Source of the DNA: Lojkania enalia
Lineage: Eukaryota > Ascomycota > Dothideomycetes > Pleosporales
Assembly: GCA_010094045.1 (NCBI GenBank)
Contig: ML986579.1
Location: 189,015 to 253,014 of the forward strand
Direction of reading: 5' to 3'
DNA length: 64,000 nt
This document shows positions 34,427-46,928 of this stretch, one piece after another (positions within the stretch are counted from its first letter, which is position 1; every line of letters begins with the position of its first letter). Below the pieces are notes generated by a model that was not told the origin of the DNA, ran no database searches, and worked only from the letters and a program-made list of their open reading frames with translations. The position numbers and the translations under genes are program-made.

Positions 34427-35551
34427 TCAACCGTCATCGTCCGCATCATCATCATCCTCTTCTTCGTCATCGTCCTCGCTCGTGCTAGGTCTTTGAAGTG
34501 CAGTTCCAGTCTTGACCTTTTTGGCAGATGGGGTTCCTTTGAGCTGAGCAGAAGGGGGTGCTTTTCTTTTCGATGCAGAGTTGTTTGGGAGTTGCGTGGC
34601 CTTAGCAGGAGTCTGGGCGTTTTCCTTGTTATTTCCGTCGTCTTCACCCCCGCCTTGAGCCTTGGCCGCTTCCATTGCAGCGACTTCATCGGCTGTAAGG
34701 AACCGTCCTCCGGGACCACGTGGACGTCTCATCGCGTGATTATGTCTCGACTCATGCAAATACGGTTTCCGTCCCTTAGACGTGAGGCGAAGAGCATCTT
34801 CAAGCTTTTGTCGGGCAAGTCGCCTCTTCAGAATACGATGGAATTGCTTCGCATTCACATAGAGAGGCGCTTCCTCGGCGGGTGCTCCAGCAACAAGCTC
34901 CGGCGATTGCTGGTGGTTTTGAACAGGTGGAGGCTGCTGAGGCATCTGCGGCGGTACCGATGGTCTTGTGGGGGCATGGTTCATAACTGGCTGAGGCTGT
35001 TGAATGGCTGGGCTGTTAATCTGCGTGCTCATTCGTCGCTGTTGCATTGCCTGAGCAGGGGTCATCTGAACTTGAGACGGAAGGCCACCAGCACTCATCG
35101 GATTCGACACAGAGGTTGGAGAACGCGGGGCGACGCGTCCGTCAGTCTTGATCTGATTCCCCGACAGACGCGGAGACGCGCGCGGATCTTGTGGTAGTTG
35201 ACCCTGGAGCGCGTTCTGGTCGTAATATCCAGCAGGGCCCGCGGCCGCAGCAGTCGCCATTGCAGCGGCTTGTGTCGGTGACATGCCATACTGCTGATGC
35301 ATGGCTGGAGGCATATAGCCCTGCTGCGTATAGTTCATCTGCGGGTGGTGTTGAGAATTTGGCGCGCCAGGCTGAGAGTATGGATTACCCTGCGATGGAA
35401 GAATTGGAGAGGTCTGTTGATACATCTGTTGTTGCGTTGGTGAGGTTATCGACGAGCTTCCCGCGCCTGGAGCTTGCGCCCCGCCATAATTTTGCATATG
35501 TGCGGGAGGGTGTCCGTGGTGAGGTTGTTGATACTGGGCGTAGTCGGTCAT
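34427..35551 (-). CDS. hapB: CCAAT-binding factor subunit HapB (NF-YA)
   Basis: A single uninterrupted coding exon of 374 aa. HapB is the sequence-specific subunit that joins the HapC/HapE histone-fold dimer to bind CCAAT boxes. The conserved core is complete: the subunit-interaction part A1 near residues 230-248 ([19 protein letters not shown]) and the DNA-binding part A2 near 263-284 ([20 protein letters not shown]). The N-terminal 220 residues are Gln/Pro/Met-rich, typical of a transactivation region. After the core come a Lys-rich stretch with SKRKAPP and SAKKVK, probably nuclear localisation signals, and an acidic Glu/Asp tail. Two CCAAT motifs lie about 350 bases upstream. The lack of coding introns is unremarkable. 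Confidence 0.96.
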   Translation of the reverse strand: MTDYAQYQQPHHGHPPAHMQNYGGAQAPGAGSSSITSPTQQQMYQQTSPILPSQGNPYSQPGAPNSQHHPQMNYTQQGYMPPAMHQQYGMSPTQAAAMATAAAAGPAGYYDQNALQGQLPQDPRASPRLSGNQIKTDGRVAPRSPTSVSNPMSAGGLPSQVQMTPAQAMQQRRMSTQINSPAIQQPQPVMNHAPTRPSVPPQMPQQPPPVQNHQQSPELVAGAPAEEAPLYVNAKQFHRILKRRLARQKLEDALRLTSKGRKPYLHESRHNHAMRRPRGPGGRFLTADEVAAMEAAKAQGGGEDDGNNKENAQTPAKATQLPNNSASKRKAPPSAQLKGTPSAKKVKTGTALQRPSTSEDDDEEEDDDDADDDG

Positions 35552-35896
35552 GTCTGCGAGACCCTGAGGTACAAGATACCCTGGGGCGTACAGAAACGAG
35601 CTTAATGTAGGCGGGCTCGAGGCGGCGTCGCCTTCAGTATTACCCCAGATGCGCCACTATCGGACACAGACCCGTCCTTCTGTATCAGTATTCTGTAAAG
35701 AGTGCTCGGAATATAGCAGTCTCGGACGAGCTACAGCACAGAATACAGTGCAAGGGTGGTGATTGGGACGCTTGTTCCGTTTGATGTCGCGATCGGGCGG
35801 TCGAGTGCGAGCGCGCGGAGACGCGAGATGGAATCGCGGATCTTCAGCTACTGGTCGAGAGCTGGAGCCTGGAGCAGAGGCGAGATTAGCATGCGA

Positions 35897-35936
35897 CCAA
35901 TAGGTTGATGGCTGGGGGGCTGTCAGAGGGGCCAAT
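35897..35936 (+). promoter_or_regulatory. Two CCAAT motifs upstream of hapB
   Basis: CCAAT occurs at 35897-35901 and 35932-35936, 35 bases apart, about 346 and 381 bases upstream of the hapB start codon. Their product partner is the CCAAT-binding complex itself. Autoregulation of hapB through CCAAT boxes has been described in Aspergillus, as I recall; here it is inference from motif position. A single CCAAT is common by chance. Confidence 0.45.
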
Positions 35937-37595
35937 GCAAGTCGGAGCTTACCTGGAGCTGGAATCTCGCGTGAAGTTGATACGGCGGGCCTTTTGGCTA
36001 TGTTGATCTACCGACGGATTAAAAGCTGTCTCGATAATGCTGTTTTGTTTGCTGAGTCGAGTCTAGATATCGGGACGACCGGTCTATCTAGGCGCGCAGC
36101 GACTGCTGGGGTCACGTCACGGAAGCCCAGATGCTTGATGCGTTGTCAATGGCCACGCTTATGAGGCGAAAACGCTGGGGGAGCGCACGGTTGTAGCCTC
36201 AGCGCAAGTCTGAGGCGCGACTCGGGCGATTGGGCGATCCGGGATGGTGAGGCGGTGCGCTTGGGAGATGGCCGCCAGCAACGGTAAGAATGCGGTTCAA
36301 AAAAGGGCCGCGCCGTGTGGGGAAGGGACCGTTGCAGCAGTTCACCAGTCGCAGAGGGAGTAGAGAATTGTCGACGCTGGGAGCAGCAATTGTTAGTTAG
36401 CTTAAGACGCCGAGAGTCGAGCAATTGGAGGACTTCGAGGGTGGGCATGTGCTGGCGGGCGGGCGATTGGAGGTGATGCGTTGGCAATGCAGGTTCATGC
36501 ATGCCCGCGAGCACACTTACCGACTTTAATCAGCAACAAGGGCATCCACGTCGCAACTCTGCGCGCAGGCGATTGCTGCGCCGGCCAGTGACGCTCTTTT
36601 CTTGCGAGTGGAGCTGGTGGCCGAGAGCGCTCTACCCGCGGCTGCAATGGCTTTGGCGAGCAGCAGGGACAGGTATAAAGTGATAAATTGACGCGGCGCG
36701 CACAGCTGACTCTGGATATACTGGAGAGCTGGCTGTGGAGCGCGGTACAAGGCGCACTCTGCTAGATAGAACGAGCCGTGTGTTGCCCTTCCTAAAGCGG
36801 TAGGGTTAGCAGCGCGACGGATAGAAGATGCGTGTGAAGGTATACAGGACGCCTGGCGGCGCGCAGGGCGGACGGTGCCGGCAGCGCTCCAATGATGGGG
36901 CAAGGAAAATTAATGACAGCGTGGTGACGCTGGAGGAGCCGTGGAGTGGACGACAGCGGGTTCCGACAAAGACTTACCGAAGAGCAGTCCGCAGCGGATC
37001 GCGGTCACGAGATTTTGTGGTGGTGAGGAGCGCGTCTGGCTGGGCAGCTTGTAGCTTGTCTTACTGGCGCGAGCGGATGGGAAGACCAGGGGCGAGCAGG
37101 CCTTGCACGCTGTGTGGATGCGCCGTGTGCCTGTGTGCGCTGGAGCCGTCAATCTGCGCTGGTCCACGAGCCTGTGTCGGTTGCGCAGAACTCGTGATGG
37201 GGAACGTGATAGGTTGCGATAGAGCGCGATGGGTAGCGCTGGTAGTGCAGGGTGATTGGGCGAAGGGACGCTTGGGAGGAAAAGAGGAAGAGAGCGGATT
37301 GGTGTTGGGAGCGAGGAGTGCTGGTTTATCATTCGACGCGCGCGCGGGCAGTAGCCGTGGTCCGGGCGAGCATTTTCAGGGATCGGTGCCAATAACAGGC
37401 CGTCGCCGCTGCCTTTTTTCTTTCTGCGCACGCACGCCTCTAGCGCTCAGCGCTGCAGAGGGAGGCGCGACCCGCCGCTTCCCCCCGCCAGCCCGCCCAG
37501 CAGTCGCTCGCCCAGCCGCCGCTCTCTGGCGCCTGCCTGCTGTTCCCGCGGAGAGCGAACAGTCTGCTCTCTCCCCAGCTCGGCCCCATACATAA

Positions 37596-37624
37596 TGCGC
37601 TGCTCTGCGCTGCTCTGCGCTGCC
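37596..37624. repeat. Decanucleotide tandem repeat, TGCGCTGCTC x 2.9
   Basis: Two perfect copies and one almost complete copy of TGCGCTGCTC stand in the CpG-rich gene-free region. It is not within a supported gene. Confidence 0.8.
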
Positions 37625-40600
37625 CGCCATGGCCTCGACGGGCGGCGGGCTGGGATGGGCAGGAGGGGAGGCGCGCCGGCGAGCAACGGGCGCCCGCTCC
37701 GAGGCCCTTCAATGACGCTCAGTGGAGCGGTGTGCCGGGCTTGACGTGGACGTTGTCTGCGCTGCGCTCGCTTCCGCGTGGTCCCTCACGCCTCCGCCTG
37801 GCCTGCTCCATCATGGACTATGGCCTACACTGGACGTGATGGCGCCCGCGATCTGCTCGCAGCCTGTCGCTGGCCAGACGGCTGGCCGCCGCGCGCAAAA
37901 TTCATAGTGCAGGCAAATCACAGTCGCACCCTGCTTCGAATTTCCGTCGCGTAGCCAACTGTGATGGAGGACATTTCGTCCCCTTCACGCTACCCCCCGG
38001 TCGCTCCGGCTGCCATTGGCCTGCTGGCTGAAATGACTGCGCCGCCCCTCCTCATCCCGGAGCTGGAACGCCCGCGTCGCCCCATCCCGCTGACTCCCAC
38101 CAGCCCGAAACGTTCTCAGATGCCCCTGTACGCACCAACTCTCCCCCCTTCTCCGCAGACCTCGCAGCATCAGATGTCAGCAGTCTGTCCTTTTTGTTTT
38201 GCGCCGCAGCAAACATCCTACTCCCCAGCACTGCACCCGCTCCTAGCCTCCTGGCGCTCCATTGCTCGGTAGCGCTTGGGCGCTTGGGGCCAGCCCACCC
38301 GCAGTCACAGTCACACTGCGTATCCTCGAGTTATCGTCTCTGTCGCTACCCTTCCGCAAGCCCCGGGATCCCAGCGCCTAACTCGTCGCCTTGCTGCAGG
38401 AGGTCGTCGCCTCGAAGCCCTGCACGCAGAGGCCCTGAGCCTCCTTCGCGAGCCCTCAGCAGTTTGATAGCGTCCTGTCGATGTCGACGAGTATCATGCC
38501 CATTCTCGGCTGGGATTGGCCGGCCCCACGTCTCGGCGTCGTCTCAGAGGGGCGATACATACGACGTCAGCGAGCAATCCATGCATCGGACGGCGTCAAA
38601 GCTTCTGATCCTCATGCACAGAATAATCGCGTCGTCAAGACGGATCCACGGTCCAGCATGGCTGCGGCGCCAACTTGGTTGCAGATCATGAATCTTCTCT
38701 CCACCTCGTCCAGATGCTGCGGGCTGCTTGCCCCCTCTTTTGCAACCAAAGGTCTGTCTCAAGTTGATGGCGCCTCAACATCTCGCTCTGGCGACCAGCC
38801 ACCTCATTTTTCTCGTCTTTCCTGCGTGCTGCCCAACGCGGTCATGATTATGCCGCCTCATTGCTCATCTCGCACCGCTGCCATGCCGTCTAGTACCCAG
38901 CAGAGTGGTCCGGCCGTCTCGTAAAGGTCACACACGCTGAACGAGCAGCGTGGACGGTTTCGGCGCTTTTCCCCCAAGGTTGCGTCTACTCCGAGAGCCT
39001 GAAAAGCAAATTTGAACCCCAAATTATGATCCTCTTTGCTTTCGGTTCCACTCCTCACGCGCTTTGCCTAAGGTCTGTGGCCGGCCATGGCCACGTTGAA
39101 CTGACAGTGGCAGCTTCGCCAGCACAGTGCAATCTTCAGGTGATGATGGCTCTATTCCGACCTCTGTCAATACTCGTGTCTAGCTCGCTTGATGTGTTTC
39201 TTGCTCACCCAATGTCTGGTGCCATATTACCCGAACCGAAACGCCTCGCTTTGCCGAACTCGAAACTGCCGGCAGACACGCCATCCCAACGTCCATTATC
39301 CAGAAGAGAAGCGCGCCTTCAAAGGGCCTGCGAGATCGTGCAGATATGTCCTCGGACTCGCCGACAGCCCCGAGAATACCGATATTGACTTCTCTGAGAG
39401 TCATCTGCGGATGCTAGGAGATATCCTGGTCCCGAGCCTGCAGCGTAACCTTCAGGACATTGCACCACGGTCAAATTGCCTCAACCAACAGCATCACATG
39501 ACTTCGCATAGGGCAATCCATGCACCAGCATCCCAAGTACCAGAGTACAAGGACGCATGCCGGCTAAAAAAGGTCATTCCAGCCCTACCAGGGATATCGT
39601 AGCGTATCAGTTTCCATTGCTCATTGCATTAATCAAATAAGGTTACATCTTCCGCTCACTTGCAGCCCCTCATCCCTCCCGTTCCCCGGTCCGCTACCGT
39701 GTTTGTGTCTGCCCATACTCGCCCATTCTTCCCACTCCATCGCCGCCATTGCCCGCAGCTGTCTCGTGCTGGCACGCGAAAACTCTAAACCTTTTGTCTG
39801 GGGCGGATGCTTGTTGTGGAGTTTCAGAACATTGCTGCTATTCATAGGTGCCCGGACCACCGCACCGGGTGATGCAAGTCATAGCGCTGAGTATGATGGC
39901 AAGCATCCTTCACGCCCAGAATATGACCACTTGAATTTTCATCCGATAATATTGTTCCCTGGCTCCCCGAGGATGCCGCGTCCGGCTCAGGCTGTGTCGC
40001 GCCGTACCGAGCGTACCACACCAAAGTCTCTTCATCCGGCGTTTCAATATTCTCGTGAAGCCGAGACTACAGAAGGATTGATAATCGGAATCTCATCAAA
40101 ATAACCTCCTTCCTCTCTGAGCTAGAGCCGTTGAGCAACTGCGAATGGAGCGCCCTGCCTGCCACTCCGGATCTTGAATAGGCGCGACGATCTTCGACTT
40201 TCATCTCGCCGTTACTTTCCCGGCAAAAGACGTGAGAGGCGTCATCTGCTTATGTGATCCAGACGCCTCTCATTCCATTTTTTGTTAGAGTGGTAGTCAC
40301 GTTATCTTATATATGACGTAAACTACTCCTTCCTTTTTTACGATTAGACTATATGCTGCAAAATTCTTAACTGTTCTACTTCAAGTGGTAAACTAATTAA
40401 ATGCTATCAATTATGAAACTTCTTATATACTTTAATAATTAGCTGGCAGTTGTGACAGAGCCGCTCTACTTAGCTTTTCAAAATATTGAATACTCAGGTT
40501 CTGTAATTCGAGCAGGCGGAGAACTGAATGAATGAAGCGACTACAACGACTAAGCCAGACTGGACATCTGGTGGCGGGTTCTATACTTCTACACATCATC

Positions 40601-40965
40601 TCTTGTGCAACTTAAGAGGGAAAATACGTCTATAGTCTGGAATGCGAAGATTCGTGTCTTCGATGTGTATGTAGGTATCATGATGTCATAACAATAAAAA
40701 GAATTTTCAAAACGAAACAATGGCGAATCGGGCTGTGTCTTAACAGAACGGCGCACATGCCAAATCTCTCTTGGGGTAGTCAAATGGTGATTAGAAAGGG
40801 TATCATCGTCCATAACAGCACCACCAATCCATCCATCACCCCATTCCCAGAATCCAGATATCAAGCTCCCCAAACCAAAGATCCTCGTAAACAGAAAGCG
40901 GATGGGGGTATTTTTTTCATTCAATACGAATATATGTCTATTCCTATCTTGTCCTTCTAAGGTTA

Positions 40966-41004
40966 GCAATCGTGATTGCGATTGCGATTACGATTGCGAT
41001 TGCC
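40966..41004. repeat. Hexanucleotide tandem repeat, GATTGC-type, about six copies
   Basis: Imperfect GATTGC/GATTAC units run for about 39 bases in non-coding sequence. On the minus strand the repeat reads as alternating Asn-Arg codons inside a short chance frame. Confidence 0.8.
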
Positions 41005-43767
41005 AGCGCTAAACCACTTGTCTTGCCAAATGTCTATTTGCTCTAGCGAATCATGCCTCTTTTCTCTGGCTTTCCTTTTAGGTCTAAAGATTGTACATGC
41101 CTCATTGTGTTCTTGTGCCATCGCATCTTGCTCACCCGTTCGCCAACTGACTGATGTCAAAGGAGAGCACTACCGCGGATGTAGAATTCCAAACCAGCCT
41201 TCGCATAAAATGGGGCCCAGCGATCTATATAAAATAGAGTCCAGGTCCCGCGGGGGAAATCTTTGTTTGTGACACTTATTGAATTTCCTGGGGAGGAGAC
41301 GGGGGGAGGGGTGTGCTAGTGCTCGCGTGCCAGCTGTATAACGCCTCCTGTATCTACGTCTGGGTGTGTGCATGTCGAGGAGATCGTGTCTTCCCGATAA
41401 AGGCAAAGTCTTATTTAACTACTTTTAGAGGTATATCTAAAGTTTTTTGATTGGTAGGCAAACGCACCTGTCCACTAAAGACAGAAATATCTACTCAGTT
41501 TTATATTTGCTTATTGCTATGTGAAATGTATGTACATTGTTTACCAAGGGTGGGTCTTCGCATATACCTCTCTGATAGTCGTATAGTAGCAAATTGGCAA
41601 TGTTATCCTCTTTTCTCCCAACATCAGAGTATTCCGGAACACTGTCAACGAACAAGCCCGAGACCAAAGGTACTGGATCCCATAATTTAACGATATCACG
41701 CTTCCACTCTGCAATCTTTAGCCTACGCATCTTTGCAGCACAGCATTGACATACCGAGATCATGCCCCGTAGATTTCATTGGTAGGTTTTTTCACGGCAT
41801 CCGAATGAAGCCCTTGTGGCAGTTTCGATGCCTTCTACAACTAGCTAAAGGGTCTGTGGCACGTTATTGGTTAATTCGACGCCGTGACGACGGTAATGAC
41901 GGTGCGAACAGGTTGCCCGTGCATGATTGCCTCGTGGACTAAGTACGGCCCATTTAGCAATGAGAATCCTTCCGAAGAGGCATCCCCTAGTAAATATATC
42001 TTTTGCTGTATGCCAGCCCATATAGTCAAGACTAGGAATGATAGTGAAGCGAGTGAGTCTTGAGCTCCTCTATTAGAAGTGCCTATTAAGATGGAGTGAT
42101 AGTCTCTTCTCTCTTGCACGGTCCCTTGAGATCACTTTCTGGGATTTCTTTGGTAGATGGTGATGTGTTTGTAATATTCGGTAACCAGCCTAGTTATGGG
42201 CAATACCTCCTTCCTGATATCAGGGCCAGGGCAGTTCCCCCATATGACAGGTCCTCTGACTGCCGTATATATAGCTTCCTGATTAACTCTTCAATAATGT
42301 GTGCTATGTAGCTTTGATGTTGATATGGAACCTGAAAAAAAAAAACGCTCGCAATGCCGCGCACAATGTTGTTGCTAACCTTGCCACTATCATTGCCAGT
42401 GAAAGGATGCTTCCAAATACCCTCCCAAGCACATAGGATCTGGCGTTGACTAGAAAGAATGTCTTTATAGACGAGCACCTATGTGGTCATTTCTCTATTC
42501 TTGGTCGGAGGAACAGTGGTGGGAAACAAGGAATCTTTAAGTATAGAGGAATTGTGAGTTAATTAATTTACGCAGCTAATGTGTTGTTTTAGAATATGAC
42601 GCAGAGAATAATATGATGTTGTAGACTAGGGCTCGGGACTATCAGAGCCTAGAATATTGCTATTTTGGAAGTGAGGTTAGTGTAACTGCTTTGCTCTGCT
42701 CACTGGGATGCTTTGATTACTGGAATGGATGATTTCGAGCACTAAATTCAACGCTTTAATTATTGAAATGAGGGCTTTTGAGTAGATGTGACTAATAAGG
42801 GGGCTTAGGCTACACTGAAGTTGCGAGCACCGAGATACAGTAAACCATGCTTTTGGCTGTGTCCGCAGAGGCCCCTGGCCTGTGATTCGCGTGAATTGCT
42901 TCTTGTGGTAAGGTTTCTCGTGCGTCGATGGTCCCTTGTTGCTGCATAAGATAGGCACTCCGGTAAAAGGGCGTGTCATCATGCATATGACGGTGGAGAA
43001 AGGGATATAAGCAGCTAGAGGTGTTGTAGTGTGGCCGAGGGTGCATGCGTGTCGAGGTAGTATTGGGTGGTAGTAATTATAGCCAATTCGATGGGCTACA
43101 GTCCTCCCCTTGTCGTGAATGATTTTCATTTGTAATAATATAGATGATGGAAGGCTCGAAGAGGGGTGTTTTGTTCCGCCCACTGAAGCATCAGTGAAAG
43201 AAACGCAAAACTTCGACTCGTCTTGTATTCTCGCAAATGTGCTATGCTAAAAAACTGGCAACAAATGAAAGAGCCCGTTGCCAGCGTGCACATTTGGTGA
43301 AACAATTCCTGTAAACACCACGCCAATAAGCTAAATACCACCACTGACCCCCTCTCCCTTACCATAGCCGCCCAGCTCCAACTCACGACCGATTGCTATG
43401 GATTGTTTCTGTCACTGCAATGACCTTTGGAAATCAAGGATTCCTTTCTTCTTGTCCTTAGATAATCTACAATTTAAAATAATTCTCGACGCTGACTTAC
43501 TGGAAGAGCAATGCTGCAGAGAGGGGTGGGGGGGATGATAAAGGAAAGTTCTATCCTATTGGCATCGGCTAGGTATTGGATGGCCGATAAAAGGTAGTTG
43601 CAAAACTAGGATTCGAATCAAGTTCGACAATCTAGCTTTGTAAAGATGTAAGGTGACTATCCCTCATTAAGCTTTTGCCTTGTTCACTTCACAACCCGTT
43701 CCTTGCAGTTATATCACATTATACCTCAAAATGGTAAACCATTAAAACTTATATTAGGAATAATTGG

Positions 43768-44805
43768 AAACATTATGCTGTAGTTAAGGTGGGATCACGG
43801 AATAGCCGTCACGGTCCTCGAAAGGTCGAGATCTACAAGCATATCTAAAACATTGTAATTCGACACCAAGGCGCCTGGATTATTCGAATTTTACTAGACT
43901 CTTTTACGCCCCACCATCAACGCAATGTTTTTCCTTGCCTTGTGCATGATCCACTAGCGATGTCACTCCGCAACCTCCGCGACAGGTACAAGGACCGTAA
44001 AATTCCTTTGCTTATACTGAGAAAGATTATCAAGTATATACCTCTCGCCCTTGATTTCCTTCGTGGCCAAGTCGGAGTTGTATATATAGGTATATTAAAC
44101 ACTGCTACGATCGCCCCGAGAGGTTTTACAACTGCTTGACCGTATGTGGATCGCTGAATGAGCCGCCAAAACCGCATCAATCAATTGTAATAATTAGATT
44201 AGCGCATATTTCCCTAGAATCACATCATACTCAATCATTCCGATTGCTAGCTTTACCCCGGACCTCAACAATAGGAGCATTATGTTCGCACTCGAAAGCA
44301 AACACGCTCCAAAGAATCTCGAACAGGAAGAGAAACATCGCCCGCCTCGGAAAGGCCATCCTCACAGACTTCGGTCAATCCCGCTTCGGACGCGACTGAT
44401 ATGCCGAGTATGAAGTCTAGCCAGTCGTATTTCGGGCCCCGGAGGTGCCCCTGAGAATCTCTCGGACCTCGAAGATTGATATCTAGAATCTAGGGTGTCT
44501 GACCTGGTATCCGATTGGCGGCGCGTCGCCCTTCGATGGCACCTTACAATCGCTGATCACGGTGCTGGGCGGATTGCCCAAGACGATAGCGCAGAAAAGT
44601 TCGGTGTGAAGAACTCTTGCGGGGAAGCTGCATGGCTGGCCGATTGGGACGAAGGGGTTGGATGAATTGGTGGATGAGCTCATGCATAAGCATGAGGAGG
44701 AGTGGGAGGGCGAGAAGGAAGCGTTGTCGGATTCTTCGCGAAGATGTTGCAGTTGCAGCCTGAGCGCAGGATGACTGCTAGAGGTCTTCTGCAGGGATAT
44801 AGTCT
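43768..44805 (+). pseudogene. Decayed SRPK-like Ser/Thr protein kinase
   Basis: Kinase landmarks occur in the correct order on one strand but in broken frames. They are KHYAVVKVG (the ATP-binding Lys region, 43768), KVEIYKHI followed by a TAA at 43846, IRILLDSF, then LVHDPLAMSLRNLRDR and IIKYIPLALDFL (helices D-E), GVVYI (degenerate HxDLKPxN site), and PDLNNRSIMFALES. After a frame change come ILTDFGQSRFG (the DFG Asp) with a stop soon after, RAPEVPL (APE motif), LGGLPKTIAQKS and finally FAKMLQLQPERRMTARGLLQ (end of the C-lobe). The arrangement matches the SRPK-like kinases that are expanded in many fungi. In-frame stops, at least two frame changes and a lost catalytic loop show it is non-functional. 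The N-terminal glycine loop was not found. Confidence 0.8.
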
Positions 44806-45410
44806 GAGTGGTGATGTACGAATCTATGTGGTATGCATGCTAGCGTATGCTTTGAGTTTGCCACCAGTTGTGGAATGCTTATTGCGAGCTAGTCGAACTT
44901 GAAGCATCGGATAGTTGCTGAGTGGAAACATGTCAATATGAGACATTTGAATAGAGAGAGCTATAGTGTTGAAGCATGCTAAAAGTGATAGGATATGATT
45001 AATGAGTGTAGAAAGACGACTCTAGCATTGTGCATGCCTTCAAGTTAGTATTGACATGTTTCTAGTCCATGACTATCTGGAGCAGTAATTGGTAAAGTAG
45101 GAATGGGAGAAATCTCAGTGCCGTATTGCGGCGTTGCCTTTAATCCAAGAACTAATGTGGTGGATATCACCACTACTGCAACTTTCGGAGTCTGGAAATG
45201 GTACTAGAATTTTCTACATTGGAGAGCATCCTTGATTTGTGGGCCTTGGTAAGGCACGGATGTCTTCCGCACCTCGGTTAAAGCCAGTTGTAGATTCTAA
45301 TATGATTGGGTGAGAGGCGCCCGTGCAACGATACTATTGAGTCAATAGATAAACCTACAGGCCTACCCCGACTTTCCTCTGCCAGTTGCTAATTCCACCC
45401 GAATTCCACC
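44806..45410. other. Intergenic, promoter of the MFS permease
   Basis: About 600 AT-rich bases between the kinase relic and the permease start. No gene is visible. Confidence 0.5.
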
Positions 45411-46928
45411 ATGGCGAAAAGCCCATCGTCAACGTCAGAACTAGAACAGGCTTTAGGAGGAATCACAGAGATTGAAGAGGAGGATATCAGCAATGAGCCC
45501 GGAGAAGACCATCTATCAATCGAGCGCCGAATTAGGCTAAAGGTGGACTTGCGACTTTGCACCATCGCGGGGATACTCTGCAGTCTCAATCTTCTGGACA
45601 GCGGTGTCATATCTAGTGCATCTGTCACTTCCATGCTGAGCGACCTGCATCTCGACCAGGGAAACCGATATTCAGTATCCATATTCATTTTTACCATTGC
45701 CTCGATCGCATTTCAACTCCCTTCGACTATCGCCGTCAGGACCTTTGGGCCCCGGATCTGGTTTTCGTTGATAACGTTCTGTTTTGGTCTGATTACGCTT
45801 TGCACCGCTTTTGTTCAGACATGGAGGCAAATGATCGCTTTGAGGATATTACTGGGTATTGCAATGTCAGGTGTGTATCCAGGATTAACCTACCTAATCT
45901 CTACGTGGTACACTCGGAAGGAGCAGCAATTGCGCTTCGCTTTTATGCAGAGCGGCGAAGTCATAGTTCTGGCAACTGGCAGCATCGTTAACTTTGGCCT
46001 CAACCAGCTGGACGGACGTCATGGTATCAAAGGTTGGCAGTGGATGTTCATTGTACAAGGTGCCATTACCGCATTCATCGGAATCGTTACGTATTGGTGG
46101 ATGGTCGATTTCCCCGAAACCGCCCACCAAAGTTTTTTATTTTTGACAGAAGAGGAGAGCAAGATCGCATCAACCAGGATTGAAAAGGATAGAGGAGACG
46201 TAGAGGCTGACCCGTTCTCCTGGCCTATGGTATTGAAGCACGCAAAGGATATTAAGGTATATGGATTTTGCACGTTATATTTTCTACAGAATCTGGTCTC
46301 AACGTCTCTGTCTTACTTCTTGCCCATAATTCTACAAGGAGGCATGGGCTTCAGCACAAACAAGGCCATTCTCCTTTCCGCCCCGCCATACTACTACGCT
46401 GTTCTCCCCGCAATTTTGTCCTCTCTGGTTGGCGACAGATTCCAACTGCGCGGCCCGATCATTACTTTCAATTCCGTCTGCCTCATTGTCGGATTCTGCA
46501 TGCTTGGGTTTACCGACCAGGTTACTATCAGATATGTGGGAACCTATCTGGCTACTGGAGCGTACGTCGCCAATTGGGCAGCAATGGCGACGTATCAAGC
46601 CAACAATATTGTTGGCCAATGGAAAAGGGTGTTCACTGCGGCTGCAGTCACGGCTTGCAACGGGGCGGGAGGGATTGCTGGGAGCTTCATCGTCAGACAA
46701 CCTGAAGCTCCGACGTATATGACGGCTATCTGGGTGTCCATTGGGTAGAGTCCCCTCGCCCGAAGAATAAATTAGAAGGGACAGACTGCTAACGAGATGT
46801 TCAGCTCACATATCTTGATCATTGGGGTGGTGGCCTGCTTCTCGCTCTATTTCTATGTGGCGAATCAACGGCAAAGGAGGGGGAAGACAGTCATCGAGAG
46901 TACTGAGGGCTTCCGTTTCACATACTGA
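45411..46928 (+). CDS. MFS transporter, allantoate/nicotinate permease (anion:cation symporter) family
   Basis: Two exons, 45411-46744 and 46805-46928, encode 485 aa. The 60-nt intron (donor GTAGAG, branch-like GCTAAC, acceptor TTCAG) adds the last helix and the family's hallmark C-terminus ESTEGFRFTY. It belongs to the Dal5/Tna1-like branch, which imports organic anions such as allantoate, nicotinate, pantothenate or biotin precursors with protons. Marks include LNLLDSGVISSASV in helix 1, RILLGIAMSGVYPGLTYLIS with the helix 4-5 signature, STWYTRKEQQLR, MVDFPETA and TYQANNIVGQWKR. Both termini are cytosolic as expected. The substrate cannot be predicted. The gene sits next to a kinase relic, an accessory-type setting. 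Confidence 0.9.

Larger units (their letters stand above)
35552..43767. other. 8.2 kb gene-free region: hapB upstream, CpG-rich then AT-rich
   Basis: No supported gene in this long stretch. The part nearest hapB holds its promoter and 5' UTR. About 36.0-39.6 kb is rich in G, C and CpG with many overlapping short frames, all without domains; the longest is 255 codons at 36828-37595 and is low-complexity. About 40.2-43.7 kb is AT-rich. A plus frame at 39189-39602 has a moderately protein-like tail but no recognisable family. Tandem repeats at 37596-37624 and 40966-41004 are listed separately. Confidence 0.5.

Noticed and set aside
34409..35197. 262-codon plus-strand frame antisense to hapB
   Set aside because: It is the shadow of the Gln/Pro/Ala-rich hapB coding sequence and has no domain of its own.
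36828..37595. 255-codon plus frame in the CpG-rich region
   Set aside because: Arg/Gly/Ala-rich composition follows the GC content, and overlapping frames of similar length exist on the other strand.
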